64,000 bases of DNA from Ignavigranum ruoffiae (GCF_900110675.1 NZ_FOEN01000010.1:1-64000), one strand, 5' to 3'. Counted from the stretch's first letter, positions 1 through 8,502 are shown. A program made the numbers and translations. Notes: generated by a model from the letters alone, not told the origin.

Positions 1-332
1 AATATCAGGCGTTACTAGTAGAACATCAAGTATTCCAAAGTATGTCGCGTAAAGGGAATTGTTATGATAATGCCCCGATCGAAAATTTCTTTAGTGTGAT
101 GAAACAGGAGATGTATTATGGGAAAATATATCGAAGTTACAAGGAATTAGAAACTGCAATCACAGATTACATTCAGTATTATAACGAAGAACGAATTAAA
201 GAAAAATTGAATTGGCTAAGTCCTGTGGCATATAGAAAAGCGCAAGCGGCTTAACAATTTATCATTAAACCAAAAGAGAGACAAACACAAAATAGTGTTC
301 ATCTCTCTGGTCCAACTATTTGGGGTCACTCT
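1..332 (+). mobile_element. IS3-family insertion sequence, right end only
   Basis: The window opens inside an IS3-family element. It contains the C-terminal part of the transposase, then a hairpin (AGAGAGA near 274 pairing with TCTCTCT near 301) and a terminal segment from about 309 reading TCCAACTATTTGGGGTCA. That segment resembles the right inverted repeat of IS3/IS150-group elements. The left end and orfA lie outside the window, so target duplication cannot be checked and the exact right boundary is uncertain by a few bases. Confidence 0.75.
3..254 (+). CDS. IS3-family transposase (OrfB), C-terminal fragment
   Basis: This is the end of a DDE (rve-type) integrase that catalyses IS transposition. 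The reading frame is open to the left window edge, so the true start is not visible; an internal Met at base 42 is not a start. The motif MSRKGNCYDNAPIENFFSVM followed by KQE is the conserved block carrying the last catalytic Glu of IS3-group OrfB proteins. The tail YYNEERIKEKLNWLSPVAYR is the usual C-terminal signature. Only 83 residues of a protein normally near 280 are visible, so intactness cannot be judged. Confidence 0.85.
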   Translation, partial: YQALLVEHQVFQSMSRKGNCYDNAPIENFFSVMKQEMYYGKIYRSYKELETAITDYIQYYNEERIKEKLNWLSPVAYRKAQAA

Positions 333-410
333 ATCTTGTGTTCCTGGGCAGGTCGTTTTACTTTGTTAATTCTTTGAATGATGTTCAATTGTTTAAGCTT
401 ATGATGAAGC

Positions 411-1052
411 TTACTTGCTTTGTTTGTAATAATAGATGGCTAACTGGGTTCGATCACGGAGGTCTAATTTTTCTAAAAGCTGGGAAATATAATTACGTAC
501 GGTGCCTTCGCTGAAATGCATGACTTCCGCAATTTCTTTATTATTAAGTCCTTGAGCGACCAAATAAAGTAATTCTTGCTCTTTGGCATTGAGGGTGGAT
601 TGTTCAAGACCAGTTTTATCAGCTTCTCGGGAGATAAAGTCGGGCACCTTGGCCATAATTTCACGACCAAAGACACTCTGACCTTCTTGTACCGCTCGAA
701 GCGCTGGAACCAGACTTTGATAGTCGGTCTTTAATAAGTACCCTTGAGCCCCAATTTTCAGGGCTTTCACAATATAATCATCTTCTTGAAAGGTAGTGAG
801 GAAGATAATCTTAGCTTGATTGTCTAGCTTAAGAATTTGCTCACCAGCTTCTATCCCATTCATTAACGGCATCCTGATATCCATTAATATCAAATCGGGC
901 CGAGTTTGCTGGAATAGATCAATGGCTTCTTGGCCGTTCTGCCCAATAGCCACAATCTTCATCGAGTCAGTATCTTCTTGACTGGCGATTTCAATAATGG
1001 TTTTTAGGCCACTGGTTACCAAGGGATCATCATCAACGAGGAGAATCTTCAT
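411..1052 (-). CDS. NarL/LuxR-type response regulator
   Basis: This is a transcriptional response regulator of 213 residues. The N-terminal receiver domain has the acidic pair VDDD, the phospho-acceptor Asp at about residue 58 in LMDIRMP, and a conserved Lys in YLLKTD near 110. The C-terminal LuxR-type helix-turn-helix (about residues 145-205) contains NNKEIAEVMHFSEGTVRNYI. The start is placed at MKILLVDDD because GAAAGGAGTTC lies just upstream; longer readings run into the kinase gene. It overlaps the 3' end of the sensor kinase gene by 20 bases, so the two form one operon with translational coupling. Targets are unknown; the family includes LiaR/VraR, DesR and DegU. Confidence 0.9.
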   Translation of the reverse strand: MKILLVDDDPLVTSGLKTIIEIASQEDTDSMKIVAIGQNGQEAIDLFQQTRPDLILMDIRMPLMNGIEAGEQILKLDNQAKIIFLTTFQEDDYIVKALKIGAQGYLLKTDYQSLVPALRAVQEGQSVFGREIMAKVPDFISREADKTGLEQSTLNAKEQELLYLVAQGLNNKEIAEVMHFSEGTVRNYISQLLEKLDLRDRTQLAIYYYKQSK

Positions 1053-2181
1053 AAGTTTCGAACTCCTTTCTAAGGGGGATACTAATAAATACACGGAAGC
1101 CGGCTTGTTGATTGATATAAAGTTGACCTCCCATCTGATCAACCCGTTCTTCAATATTGATTAAACCAATTCCAGGGGGATTCGTTTGCTTGGCCGGATT
1201 TCCTTGACCATTGTCGGTAATTAAATAGGTTACTTGTTGGTTGAGTTCACGGATAAATAATTGAATCCGGCTAGCTTGGGCATGTTTACGAATATTAGTC
1301 AGGCATTCTCGACTGATGGCTAACAAGTGGTGGCTAACTTGACTATCGAGTGGACTATCGACTTGGTAATGATAATGGATATGATATTCAGGATAGTCTG
1401 CAATGAGCTGTTGAAGTTCACGGTCCAAATCGATACTTTGGGCATGCTGCGCATGAATAATCGAGCGGACATTGGCCATCGAGGTCTGTAAAGTTTGGTT
1501 AATGTGCTGAATCTTATCTGTAATCAGTGGATCATGAATAATCATTTCTAGGGCGCCCAATTGAATAATACTCGCTGAAAGCTGATGACCTAATAAATCA
1601 TGAATTTCTTTGGTGATACGGCGCCGTTCACTGATGATGGTTTGACTCTCGATATCGTCTTGCAGGCGCAGCAATTGATCTTGCCGTCCCTTGAGCTGTC
1701 GGTTCAACCATCTTAAACGATTAATCTGTTCAAAAGCCCGTCGTTCTTCTTCGTTGATTAGCGCCGTTTGTAAGGAAATCAAGGCGAAGAGGAAAGAGAG
1801 AAGGCTGATTGACAGCGCCAAGACGAAAGGATAGTGCCAAAGCCCACCGAGAAAAACTAGCAGGAGAGCGTATGGGAAATTATTAGCACGGGAGTCCACA
1901 TCTAGAAATAAACAGGCAACGAAGAGATAAACATACGGTAGATAAAGGCTTAAAGCAAGAAATAGAATCAGTGTTAGCAATAAGGGACGTTTTTTGATGA
2001 AAGTCCCCAAACTAGCCAGCTGATCTAATAAGGGGCTATCTTTTAACCAAAAATAGCTTGCTTGAAGGATTAAGGCCCAGGCTAAATCGACAATCGGGAT
2101 GAAGGTTCCCTCGTATAAATAAATTAAAGCTAGAATTAATAGATAAGCACAGGGATAGGCAATGAACTTGGTCGATTTCAT
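1033..2181 (-). CDS. Sensor histidine kinase (HisKA_3 class)
   Basis: This is the membrane partner of the adjacent response regulator. The first about 145 residues are hydrophobic and contain roughly five to six membrane segments with little extracellular sequence, as in DesK or intramembrane-sensing kinases. The dimerisation box RRRITKEIHDLLGHQ carries the phospho-acceptor His near residue 194. A C-terminal HATPase domain shows the N box (ECLTNIRKHA), ITDNGQG and GIGLINIEERVDQMGG. The ATG at 2181 is preferred over the upstream GTG because GAGGTG sits six bases before it. The signal sensed cannot be read from the sequence. No LiaF-like third gene is visible. Confidence 0.88.
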   Translation of the reverse strand: MKSTKFIAYPCAYLLILALIYLYEGTFIPIVDLAWALILQASYFWLKDSPLLDQLASLGTFIKKRPLLLTLILFLALSLYLPYVYLFVACLFLDVDSRANNFPYALLLVFLGGLWHYPFVLALSISLLSFLFALISLQTALINEEERRAFEQINRLRWLNRQLKGRQDQLLRLQDDIESQTIISERRRITKEIHDLLGHQLSASIIQLGALEMIIHDPLITDKIQHINQTLQTSMANVRSIIHAQHAQSIDLDRELQQLIADYPEYHIHYHYQVDSPLDSQVSHHLLAISRECLTNIRKHAQASRIQLFIRELNQQVTYLITDNGQGNPAKQTNPPGIGLINIEERVDQMGGQLYINQQAGFRVFISIPLRKEFETYEDSPR

Positions 2182-2220
2182 CGTGGACACCTCGAATACT
2201 CCAGAATTTATTTAAGATTG

Positions 2221-2892
2221 CTATTCAGCGAAGAAAGCCGAACCGATTCTAAGGAAGCTAGTACCAGCTTGAATGGCAGGAACAAAGTCTGCCGACATCC
2301 CCATACTTAATTCAGTAAGTGAGCTTTGGCTCGGGTCGTTTTGTTGGATTTGATCTCGCAAATTTCTCAAGGCTTGAAAGATTTCCAGACAGCTTTCCGT
2401 ACTTGCTCCTTTAGGAGCCATGGTCATTAAGCCAATCGGCAGAATCTTATCAAAATCTTTGATAGCATTGAGAAAGTCAACGAGTTCATGAGGATTTAGG
2501 CCACTCTTGCTGGCTTCGCCAGAAATATTAACTTGAACAAAGGATTTAATCGGCCGGTCAGCACGCTTTTGAATTTCTTTGGCCAATTTGAGGCGATCGA
2601 GGGCGTGAAAATAGTCGACTTGATTAATGATATCCTTAACGGGGCGTCGTTGCAGGCTACCAATATAGTGCCATATGACATCCGAATGAGCGAAATGTTG
2701 ATATTTATCTTGAAAGACTTGAGGGCGATTCTCAGCAAAGTCACGAACCCCTAATTGATATAATTCTTCCATCTGGTCAAGATTGGCTGTCTTGCTGACA
2801 CAGATGAGGGTTGGCGTCTTTTGCTGGTATTGTTGACTGATTTGTTGAATTCGTTCTTTCAAGTGGCGATAGTTATCAGCTAAGGACGACAT
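2221..2892 (-). CDS. YggS/YlmE family PLP homeostasis protein
   Basis: This is a cytosolic pyridoxal-phosphate binding protein of the alanine-racemase-like barrel fold, 223 residues and full length for the family. The PLP lysine lies in TLICVSKT near residue 33. FAENRPQ, WHYIGSLQRRPVK (the usual form is WHFIGxLQxNK) and LSMGMSADFVPAIQAG are the diagnostic blocks. The start follows the ribosome site AAAGGA; a longer reading would begin upstream of it without one. Family members buffer PLP and affect amino-acid metabolism rather than catalysing a known reaction. It stands alone here, 39 bases upstream of the kinase gene on the same strand, so it could be cotranscribed with the two-component system. 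It is not next to sepF as in many Gram-positives. Confidence 0.88.
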   Translation of the reverse strand: MSSLADNYRHLKERIQQISQQYQQKTPTLICVSKTANLDQMEELYQLGVRDFAENRPQVFQDKYQHFAHSDVIWHYIGSLQRRPVKDIINQVDYFHALDRLKLAKEIQKRADRPIKSFVQVNISGEASKSGLNPHELVDFLNAIKDFDKILPIGLMTMAPKGASTESCLEIFQALRNLRDQIQQNDPSQSSLTELSMGMSADFVPAIQAGTSFLRIGSAFFAE

Positions 2893-2922
2893 GGATAAAT
2901 CCTTTCTATATTTAATTTTTTG

Positions 2923-3112
2923 TTGACATAATAATGAAACACTCATTTTATATACTAATTTTCTAACTTATGTTATAATTTCACTTGGATATACAAAAGT
3001 ATATTCAATTTTATTGGGCTAGGGGATGACTAACGTGGTCATCTCCCTTTTGCTATATTCAGCCCATTCTTTATAGTATAATATTATCATAGAAATCCCA
3101 AGAAAGGAGGCT
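2923..3112 (+). promoter_or_regulatory. Leader and promoter region of the L,D-transpeptidase gene
   Basis: This 224-base gap separates yggS from the divergent transpeptidase gene. It holds a TTGACA at 2923-2928 with an AT-rich -10 (TTTTAT) 17 bases on, and TATAAT boxes at 2974-2979 and 3077-3082. Between them is a hairpin (ATGAC 3026-3030 with GTCAT 3038-3042, extended by GGG/CCC across a bulge) followed by a short T run. A strong AAAGGAGG lies before the gene. Which -10 is used cannot be told; the hairpin could attenuate transcripts from the upstream boxes. Confidence 0.4.
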
Positions 3113-3116
3113 AACC

Positions 3117-4589
3117 ATGAGAAATTCATTACCATCATTCCAAAGGTTGTTGGCTAAATTTAGAAGCAAGACCTCAGATAGTTGGCGTCAGTTTAAGCGA
3201 CCCTCAGCACGAAATATAATGAGAAAGCCTCGGCTTGTCGGCTTATTAGGTTTGATCTTATTAATTTATGGGGCTGGCGTCATGTTTTATAAAGGCCATT
3301 TATTGCCTCGTACATATTTTGCGAATGTGAATGTTTCAGAATTAAACCGACCAGCCGCTGAACAGAAGATCAAATCGAAATTAACGGATATGGTCATTGA
3401 TCTGCAGGAAAATGGCCAGCAATATGGTAGCCTCCGGTTGGGTCAGCTGAGTCCAGAAGTAGATGCGAGTGCAGCCATCGACCAAGCATTAAAACAACAA
3501 AATCCTTTTTTATGGCCGTTTCATCTGTTTTATAAACAGACCATTGAAGGGGCCGAGAAAGCGATAGCTTATCAGGAAAACTCTTTAACCGAATTGATGT
3601 CTAAATTGGCGATCAACAATGAGCAACGACCAGCTGCCCAAGATGCCATCATGGTAATGGACGATCAACAAAAAGTCAGTGTCAAAGCTGAGAAGCATGG
3701 TCAACAAATATCACCTGCTAGTCTGCAAACGGCCATCAACCAAACCTTGAATACAGGGTCTTTGCAAGTCGATTTGAAACAAGCATATATTCAACCTAAG
3801 GTTAAGAAAGATTCCCAGGCCATGCAAGCTCAATTAGATGCCTATCAAAATGTCATTCAACTTAAAATAACTCATGTATTTGACGGAAATTCCTTGACCA
3901 TTCCTCAGGAGACGATCCAATCTTGGGTCAGTTTAGATGACCAAGGGGATATGATTTACGATCAAGAAGCTATTAAAGATTATATTTTTAATCTGAATGA
4001 AGAATATACAGCACGTTTCCAACCGCGACAATTTCATTCCACTTATCAAGGAGAAGTGACGATTCAACCGGGAACCTTTGGCTGGTATATCGATGCAGAC
4101 CAAGAATCTGAAGCTATCATCCAGATTCTAAAAGAAGGCAAGAATATTGAACGAGAACCGGTCATTGTCGGCAAGGGCTACCAGATGGATCCAACAGAAG
4201 CGATTGGGAATTCCTACGTTGAAGTTGATTTAACTCATCAGATGATGCTGATTTATCAAGAAGGGAAGTTGGTCTTACAAACTCCGATTGTTTCGGGGAA
4301 AATTGGGACCGAAACCATTCCCGGAGCCTACCAAGTTTGGAATATGGAACAAGATACGAATCTCAAAGGCTATAATCCTCATACTCAACGGGATTATGTC
4401 CAGCCGGTCAAATATTGGATTGCCTTTGATAACCAAGCCCAAGGAATCCACGATGCTATCTGGCAAAGCACCTTTGGCGGTAGTGCTTATCAACAATCCG
4501 GATCCTTAGGCTGTGTCAATACGCCACTCGATGTCATGAGTCAAGTTTATGAGATTGTCGACTATGGCTGGCCAGTCATTGTATTCTAA
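3117..4589 (+). CDS. L,D-transpeptidase (YkuD domain, Ldt-fm-like)
   Basis: This is a membrane-anchored cell-wall enzyme that forms 3-3 cross-links between peptidoglycan stems. It has 490 residues: a short basic cytoplasmic N-terminus, one membrane segment (about residues 42-58), a long extracellular region resembling the tandem PG_binding_4 modules of Enterococcus faecium Ldt(fm), and a C-terminal YkuD domain (about 365-490). The catalytic block reads GIHDAIWQ...SGSLGCVNTP, with His near 445 and the nucleophile Cys near 466. The usual SHGC is SLGC here. A strong AAAGGAGG precedes the ATG. In enterococci such enzymes allow beta-lactam-insensitive cross-linking when a D,D-carboxypeptidase supplies tetrapeptides; one is encoded at 37949-39163. 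Confidence 0.88.
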   Translation: MRNSLPSFQRLLAKFRSKTSDSWRQFKRPSARNIMRKPRLVGLLGLILLIYGAGVMFYKGHLLPRTYFANVNVSELNRPAAEQKIKSKLTDMVIDLQENGQQYGSLRLGQLSPEVDASAAIDQALKQQNPFLWPFHLFYKQTIEGAEKAIAYQENSLTELMSKLAINNEQRPAAQDAIMVMDDQQKVSVKAEKHGQQISPASLQTAINQTLNTGSLQVDLKQAYIQPKVKKDSQAMQAQLDAYQNVIQLKITHVFDGNSLTIPQETIQSWVSLDDQGDMIYDQEAIKDYIFNLNEEYTARFQPRQFHSTYQGEVTIQPGTFGWYIDADQESEAIIQILKEGKNIEREPVIVGKGYQMDPTEAIGNSYVEVDLTHQMMLIYQEGKLVLQTPIVSGKIGTETIPGAYQVWNMEQDTNLKGYNPHTQRDYVQPVKYWIAFDNQAQGIHDAIWQSTFGGSAYQQSGSLGCVNTPLDVMSQVYEIVDYGWPVIVF

Positions 4590-4604
4590 AGACATCTATA
4601 AAGA

Positions 4605-4640
4605 AACCGCGAAGACCAAAAAAAGTCAACGCGGTTGTTT
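4605..4640 (+). terminator. Rho-independent terminator after the L,D-transpeptidase gene
   Basis: AACCGCG (4605-4611) pairs perfectly with CGCGGTT (4630-4636), followed by GTTTT. It starts 16 bases after the stop codon. Confidence 0.8.
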
Positions 4641-4647
4641 TAACATA

Positions 4648-4771
4648 TAAATTCGCAAGAATAAGACGACCTACGTAGCTTATAAGGCCTTACCGACTAG
4701 ATGGTTAAACCTTGTCTAGTAGATCTAGTCCGGAAAGCTAAAGCTTTGAAGGACGATCTCTTGCAATTCAC
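4648..4771 (-). repeat. Structured intergenic repeat, family 1, copy 1 (inverted)
   Basis: Read on the minus strand, this roughly 120-base segment aligns end to end with 23118-23236 and 37661-37776. Shared blocks are GCAAGAGATCGTCCTTCAAAGC, GGACTAGATC, AGTCGGTAAG, TAAGCTACGTAGG and a terminal TCTTGCGAA. The ends are inverted (TTGCAAGA and TCTTGCGAA), and inner stems are preserved with changed bases (GATCTAC with GTAGGTC here, GATCCAC with GTGGATC in copy 2). It carries no coding sequence and lies between two convergent genes. Confidence 0.8.
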
Positions 4772-4810
4772 ACAAATTCGGAAATTTTTATTTATTAGAT
4801 ATTAGAATTA

Positions 4811-5893
4811 TCAAACTTTATTATGCGTGACTTCTTGATCATACCTTTGTCGATAGATCGTCATAATATGATTTAAGGCATAGATTTTTTCTTCGTAGAG
4901 GTAGATTGCTGACATCATATGGGCAATCCCATTAATCTCAGCATCATAGACCGCATCATCTCTTTCCAGCTCAGTTAACATTTGATGATAGAATTGCTGG
5001 ATATAATTATGCCGATAATTTTTATCGACGGCCATAAAATTAACTTGTTCGGCTGGAATTCGACCATGAAATTTCAATAGAATTTGTTCATGTCCATTAA
5101 GTAATAATTCAAGTCGTTCACGCACTAAAATCTGCAGATCCTTGGGGAAGGTCTTATAGACATGATCATGTTTATGGAACATTTCTAACAAATGGACACA
5201 GGCTTGAGTGGTTGCCAAGAAATGCCGATAGATAACCAATTTACGACCAATCTGAATCCGTTTGGATCTAGGGAAGATGACTTCCTCGTGAATCATATCA
5301 AACAAGTCATTGAGCTCCGCACTCGCCCGATGAGCCCAAGATAAATCCTTCTCCATGATGGTAAAAGGAATATTCTTACGCAAGGCTGCTCGCATTAACA
5401 CGATGAGTTCATTATTTAATTCAATCACCATGTCATAGAATTTCTCATCATAGCGCGGTGGATAAATCAACGAATTCACTAAGAAGGATACGGTGACGCC
5501 GATAATCGTTTCAATCACTCGATAAAAAGCTGATAAGTATAAATCATTGGCATCTGAGGACATAATCGCAACTAAGGTAATAACAGCCAAGGTCAATACA
5601 TCACCCAGATTTAAGATGTTTAAGATACTAATTAAGAAAACAGCGGCCACACCGACCATAATTGGATGGTTACCCAGAATCATCAGCACTAGCACGGCTA
5701 CCACCCCACCAATAATATTGGCTAGGATACGCCGATTGAACATTTCAAAGGATTTCTTAACGGTAGGTGCAGTAGTCGTTACGGCAGCAATAGCAGCCAT
5801 CACTGCTGAATTCTCAGGAATTAAAAAAATAGAAAGAAAGATCGAAAGAGTAATGGCTAGTCCTGTTTTTAGAACACGTGCGCCGATTCTCAT
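4811..5893 (-). CDS. Aromatic acid exporter family membrane protein (DUF939-type)
   Basis: This is a 360-residue protein with an N-terminal half of hydrophobic helices (about residues 10-150) matching the FUSC/ArAE-like domain, and a hydrophilic helical C-terminal half (about 165-350), the layout of Gram-positive DUF939 proteins such as YqjA. The motif TTTAPTVKKSFEMFNRRILA followed by NIIGG is the conserved segment after the second helix. The start ATG is preceded by AAGGAGT. Substrates of this family in Bacilli are not established; the aromatic-acid name comes from distant plant and enterobacterial relatives. It converges on the upstream transpeptidase gene and is divergent from perR, 137 bases away. 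Confidence 0.75.
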   Translation of the reverse strand: MRIGARVLKTGLAITLSIFLSIFLIPENSAVMAAIAAVTTTAPTVKKSFEMFNRRILANIIGGVVAVLVLMILGNHPIMVGVAAVFLISILNILNLGDVLTLAVITLVAIMSSDANDLYLSAFYRVIETIIGVTVSFLVNSLIYPPRYDEKFYDMVIELNNELIVLMRAALRKNIPFTIMEKDLSWAHRASAELNDLFDMIHEEVIFPRSKRIQIGRKLVIYRHFLATTQACVHLLEMFHKHDHVYKTFPKDLQILVRERLELLLNGHEQILLKFHGRIPAEQVNFMAVDKNYRHNYIQQFYHQMLTELERDDAVYDAEINGIAHMMSAIYLYEEKIYALNHIMTIYRQRYDQEVTHNKV

Positions 5894-5997
5894 GGCATCG
5901 ACTCCTTATCGCATATATTTATCTTTAATATACTAGCAAAGTTGGCCGGGAATTACATTTATTTTGCTTATTATTTTTATACTTTTTACCTATCTAA

Positions 5998-6006
5998 TGC
6001 TATAAT
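5998..6006 (+). promoter_or_regulatory. Extended -10 promoter of the Fur-family gene
   Basis: TGCTATAAT (5998-6006) is an extended -10 box located 25 bases before the chosen start codon. The -35 region is poor, as is common with extended -10 promoters. The AT-rich stretch TTATTATTTTTATA just upstream could hold an autoregulatory Per-type operator, but no clean palindrome is seen. Confidence 0.5.
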
Positions 6007-6030
6007 ACAAGTGAAAAGGGGAGGATGAAT

Positions 6031-6483
6031 ATGCATCAACATTCATTGCATGATGCGGTCAAATACTTAAAAGAAAGAAAAATCCGTATAACTCCTCAGC
6101 GACAAGCGATTATTGAATATTTAATAGATACTCAAGATCACCCTACCGTTGATGAGATATATCAAGCGATAAAACAATGTTATGGGAATATGAGTTTAGC
6201 GACCATTTATAATAATTTGAATGTGTTGGTTAAAGCGGGCTTGGTTGATGAAATGAAATTCAATGGGGTAACTAGCCGCTATGATTATAACCATCACCAA
6301 CATTATCATATTATCTGTGTCGAGTGTGGCAAGATTGCCGATGTGAACTATGCCGATGTGGCGCCGATAGCCGAAGCAGCTGAGCAACAAACGGGCTACC
6401 AAGTCTTTCACTCGAACATTGAATTGCATGGTTTATGTCCAGACTGTCAGGCAAAGTTACAAAAAGAAGCTGCAGAAAAATAA
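6031..6483 (+). CDS. perR: PerR-like Fur family metalloregulator
   Basis: This is a metal-dependent repressor of 150 residues. The N-terminal winged helix contains RITPQRQAIIEYL and MSLATIYNNLNVLVKAGLV. The C-terminal dimer domain has the metal ligand segment HHQHYHII and two CxxC zinc motifs (CVEC near 96 and CPDC near 138). The MSLATIYNNL helix and the HxH...CxxCGKI layout resemble streptococcal PerR, which senses peroxide through Fe-catalysed His oxidation; Fur or Zur function cannot be excluded. The ATG at 6031 is chosen because GGGGAGG ends about seven bases before it; the ATG two codons upstream abuts the ribosome site. It is monocistronic, with its own promoter and terminator. Confidence 0.82.
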   Translation: MHQHSLHDAVKYLKERKIRITPQRQAIIEYLIDTQDHPTVDEIYQAIKQCYGNMSLATIYNNLNVLVKAGLVDEMKFNGVTSRYDYNHHQHYHIICVECGKIADVNYADVAPIAEAAEQQTGYQVFHSNIELHGLCPDCQAKLQKEAAEK

Positions 6484-6611
6484 TTTTTCATTAAAATTTT
6501 TGGAAAGCGAGTGCAGTCCAGGCTATTTTGTGAAATAAGTTCTATTATATCTTCCACAATACACACCTTGACTGTCTGACCATCCGCCATAAGTTGAACT
6601 CGATCTCGTTC

Positions 6612-6664
6612 AATCTACTAGTCATTCCTTGAATTTCATCAAGGACGGCTAGTAGATTTTTTGA
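6612..6664 (+). terminator. Rho-independent terminator downstream of perR
   Basis: AATCTACTAG (6612-6621) pairs with CTAGTAGATT (6649-6658), with an inner TTCCTTGA/TCAAGGA stem, and ends in a T run. It is oriented for the plus strand, about 130 bases after the perR stop. The bases between hold no recognisable gene. Confidence 0.85.
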
Positions 6665-6738
6665 GTTCGTTCATTTATGTTTTTCCAAAAATGATATCGA
6701 TGAATTGGCTATGGTTTTTAATTGATATTGGTCACAAA

Positions 6739-7728
6739 TTAATAATAAAGACCAATTGCTTTTTCTACTCGAGCGAGGGTTTGTTCTGCTTGTTGGCGAG
6801 CTTTTTGAGCTCCTTCATGGAGAATATTATTTAGATCTGGGCTTTCAATCAATTGTTGGTAACGTTCTTGTACCGGTTCAATATGGCTAATCACTAGGTC
6901 GGCTAGGTCAGTTTTAAATTGACCATAACCTTGGCCTTGATACTGGTCAACCAGTTGTTCGACAGGTTGTTGGCTTAAGCTAGAATAAATTTGTAATAAG
7001 TTAGACACGGCAGCTTGATTTTCTGGATCATAGTGAACTTCACCAATCGAATCGGTGACTGCACCTTTGATTTTCTTAAGGATTTGTTTGGGTGTATCTA
7101 GCAGACTGATATAAGCTTTAGGATTGGTATCCGACTTACTCATCTTGCTGGTTGGATCTTGTAAGCTCATGACTCGAGCTCCGTGTTGCGGATAGATCGG
7201 TTCAGGTTTGACCAATAAATTATCGCCAAACTTATTATTGAAGCGATCGACGAAATTTCGGGTTAGTTCAATATGCTGACGTTGGTCATCGCCGACGGGA
7301 ACATATTCAGCGTCATAAAGTACAATATCGCCGACCATTAAGGTTGGATAAGCAAGCAGGCCAGCATTTACCGCAACTTGTTTGGCGGCTTTGTCTTTGT
7401 ACTGGGTCATGCGTTCTAATTCACCAAGCGGGGTCAAACATTGAATAATCCAGGCGATTTGAGCATGGGCGGCGACATCAGATTGAACGAAGATGGTGGT
7501 TTGATTAGGGTCGATTCCTAGAGCTATATATAGAGCGGCCAATTGCCGGGTCATGGTTTTTAATTTTTCCGGTTCTTGAGCGACTGTAATCGCATGTTGG
7601 TTAACCACACAATAAGTGGCGTCATATTGACTTTGTAATTCTACGAAGCCTTTCATGGCCCCAATATAATTGCCCAGGGTAGGGATACCTGAAGGTTGAA
7701 CACCAGAGAAAATTTTTGCTTTTGACAT
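6739..7728 (-). CDS. trpS: Tryptophanyl-tRNA synthetase
   Basis: This is a class I aminoacyl-tRNA synthetase that charges tRNA-Trp, 329 residues, normal for bacterial TrpS. The HIGH-equivalent is PTLGNYIG near residue 17 and the KMSKS loop is SKMSKSD near 195. GDDQRQHIELTR is the conserved adenylate and tryptophan pocket segment. The start gives the standard N-terminus MSKAKIFSGVQPSG. An AGAGG precedes the ATG. It is a single gene on the minus strand facing away from spxA. No T-box was found in its upstream region. Confidence 0.95.
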   Translation of the reverse strand: MSKAKIFSGVQPSGIPTLGNYIGAMKGFVELQSQYDATYCVVNQHAITVAQEPEKLKTMTRQLAALYIALGIDPNQTTIFVQSDVAAHAQIAWIIQCLTPLGELERMTQYKDKAAKQVAVNAGLLAYPTLMVGDIVLYDAEYVPVGDDQRQHIELTRNFVDRFNNKFGDNLLVKPEPIYPQHGARVMSLQDPTSKMSKSDTNPKAYISLLDTPKQILKKIKGAVTDSIGEVHYDPENQAAVSNLLQIYSSLSQQPVEQLVDQYQGQGYGQFKTDLADLVISHIEPVQERYQQLIESPDLNNILHEGAQKARQQAEQTLARVEKAIGLYY

Positions 7729-7882
7729 TCTTTTGCCTCTTTCTTTGCACGTACTAATAAGCCCATTATAACCTATTTTAATAATAGGACAAAGATATAT
7801 TCAGTTTTAATACAAAGGGTATTCGTGAAACATTGAACGAATCGAAGCGCCAGTCTTAATGTGACAAAATTCAAAAATTAAA

Positions 7883-7911
7883 TTGCCACAGTCTTCAGCC
7901 CATGTTATAAT
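7883..7911 (+). promoter_or_regulatory. Sigma-A promoter of spxA
   Basis: TTGCCA (7883-7888), a 17-base spacer and TATAAT (7906-7911) preceded by TG one base upstream form a near-consensus extended -10 promoter. The implied untranslated leader is about 145 bases. The rest of the 335-base trpS-spxA gap shows no gene. Confidence 0.8.
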
Positions 7912-8063
7912 ATTAGTCGTAGAGATATCTCTTCTTTACAACAATGGAATATATTAGCGGTAGAGAACGCGAAATCTAAAGCTAAAGTGTCGAATGTATT
8001 ATCACCTCATCTTGATTATAGCTTTTCAGGTTACGGTGATTTTAACGAAAGGAATGATCCTTT

Positions 8064-8462
8064 ATGGTAACATTATTTATTACACCAAGCTGTACGTCAT
8101 GTCGCAAAGCTCGTGCCTGGTTAGAAGAGCATGAGATTCCATACGAAGAACGAAATATTTTTACTGAGCCATTAACAGAAACTGAAATTAAATCTATTCT
8201 GCAAATGACTGAAAATGGTACAGAAGACATTGTATCAACGCGTTCGAAAGCTTATTCAGAATTAGATGTTGAATTAAGTGAATTACCGTTAAATGATTTC
8301 TTTGGATTGGTGAAAGACCAACCCGGTATCTTACGTCGACCAATTCTTTTAGATGATAAACGTCTACAAATTGGTTATAACGAAGATGAAATTCGTCGCT
8401 TCCTTCCTCGTGAAGTTCGGGCTCGTGAACTTCAACGTGCGCGGATGCTTGTGAATGAGTAA
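8064..8462 (+). CDS. spxA: Spx family redox-sensing transcriptional regulator
   Basis: This is an ArsC-fold protein of 132 residues that binds the RNA polymerase alpha C-terminal domain and redirects transcription under thiol stress. The redox switch CTSC is at residues 10-13 and the conserved RRPIL loop lies near 91-95. The length and the C-terminal segment [20 protein letters not shown] fit Spx rather than arsenate reductase. A long leader separates it from its promoter, which may allow post-transcriptional control. It starts the spxA-mecA-coiA-pepF neighbourhood, and an SpxH-type adaptor that delivers Spx to ClpXP is encoded at 46168-46884. Confidence 0.93.
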   Translation: MVTLFITPSCTSCRKARAWLEEHEIPYEERNIFTEPLTETEIKSILQMTENGTEDIVSTRSKAYSELDVELSELPLNDFFGLVKDQPGILRRPILLDDKRLQIGYNEDEIRRFLPREVRARELQRARMLVNE

Positions 8463-8479
8463 TATTGTAGTATACTAGG

Positions 8480-8502
8480 CCAGTCGAATGACTGGTTTTT
8501 TT
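8480..8502 (+). terminator. Rho-independent terminator after spxA
   Basis: CCAGTC (8480-8485), a four-base loop and GACTGG (8490-8495) are followed by a run of seven T. It is 17 bases after the spxA stop. Confidence 0.85.

Noticed and set aside
320-514. 64-codon open frame near the IS end
   Set aside because: It overlaps the response regulator gene in antisense and lacks a ribosome site; its composition is that of a shadow frame.
5969-5982. Per box upstream of perR
   Set aside because: The AT-rich sequence is not a convincing TTATAATNATTATAA palindrome.
6484-6610. Another copy of the dispersed repeats after perR
   Set aside because: The segment has scattered similar words but could not be aligned over more than a few bases with either family.
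7729-7882. T-box or trp attenuator upstream of trpS or spxA
   Set aside because: No GGTGG..ACC T-box core and no fitting terminator were found on either strand.
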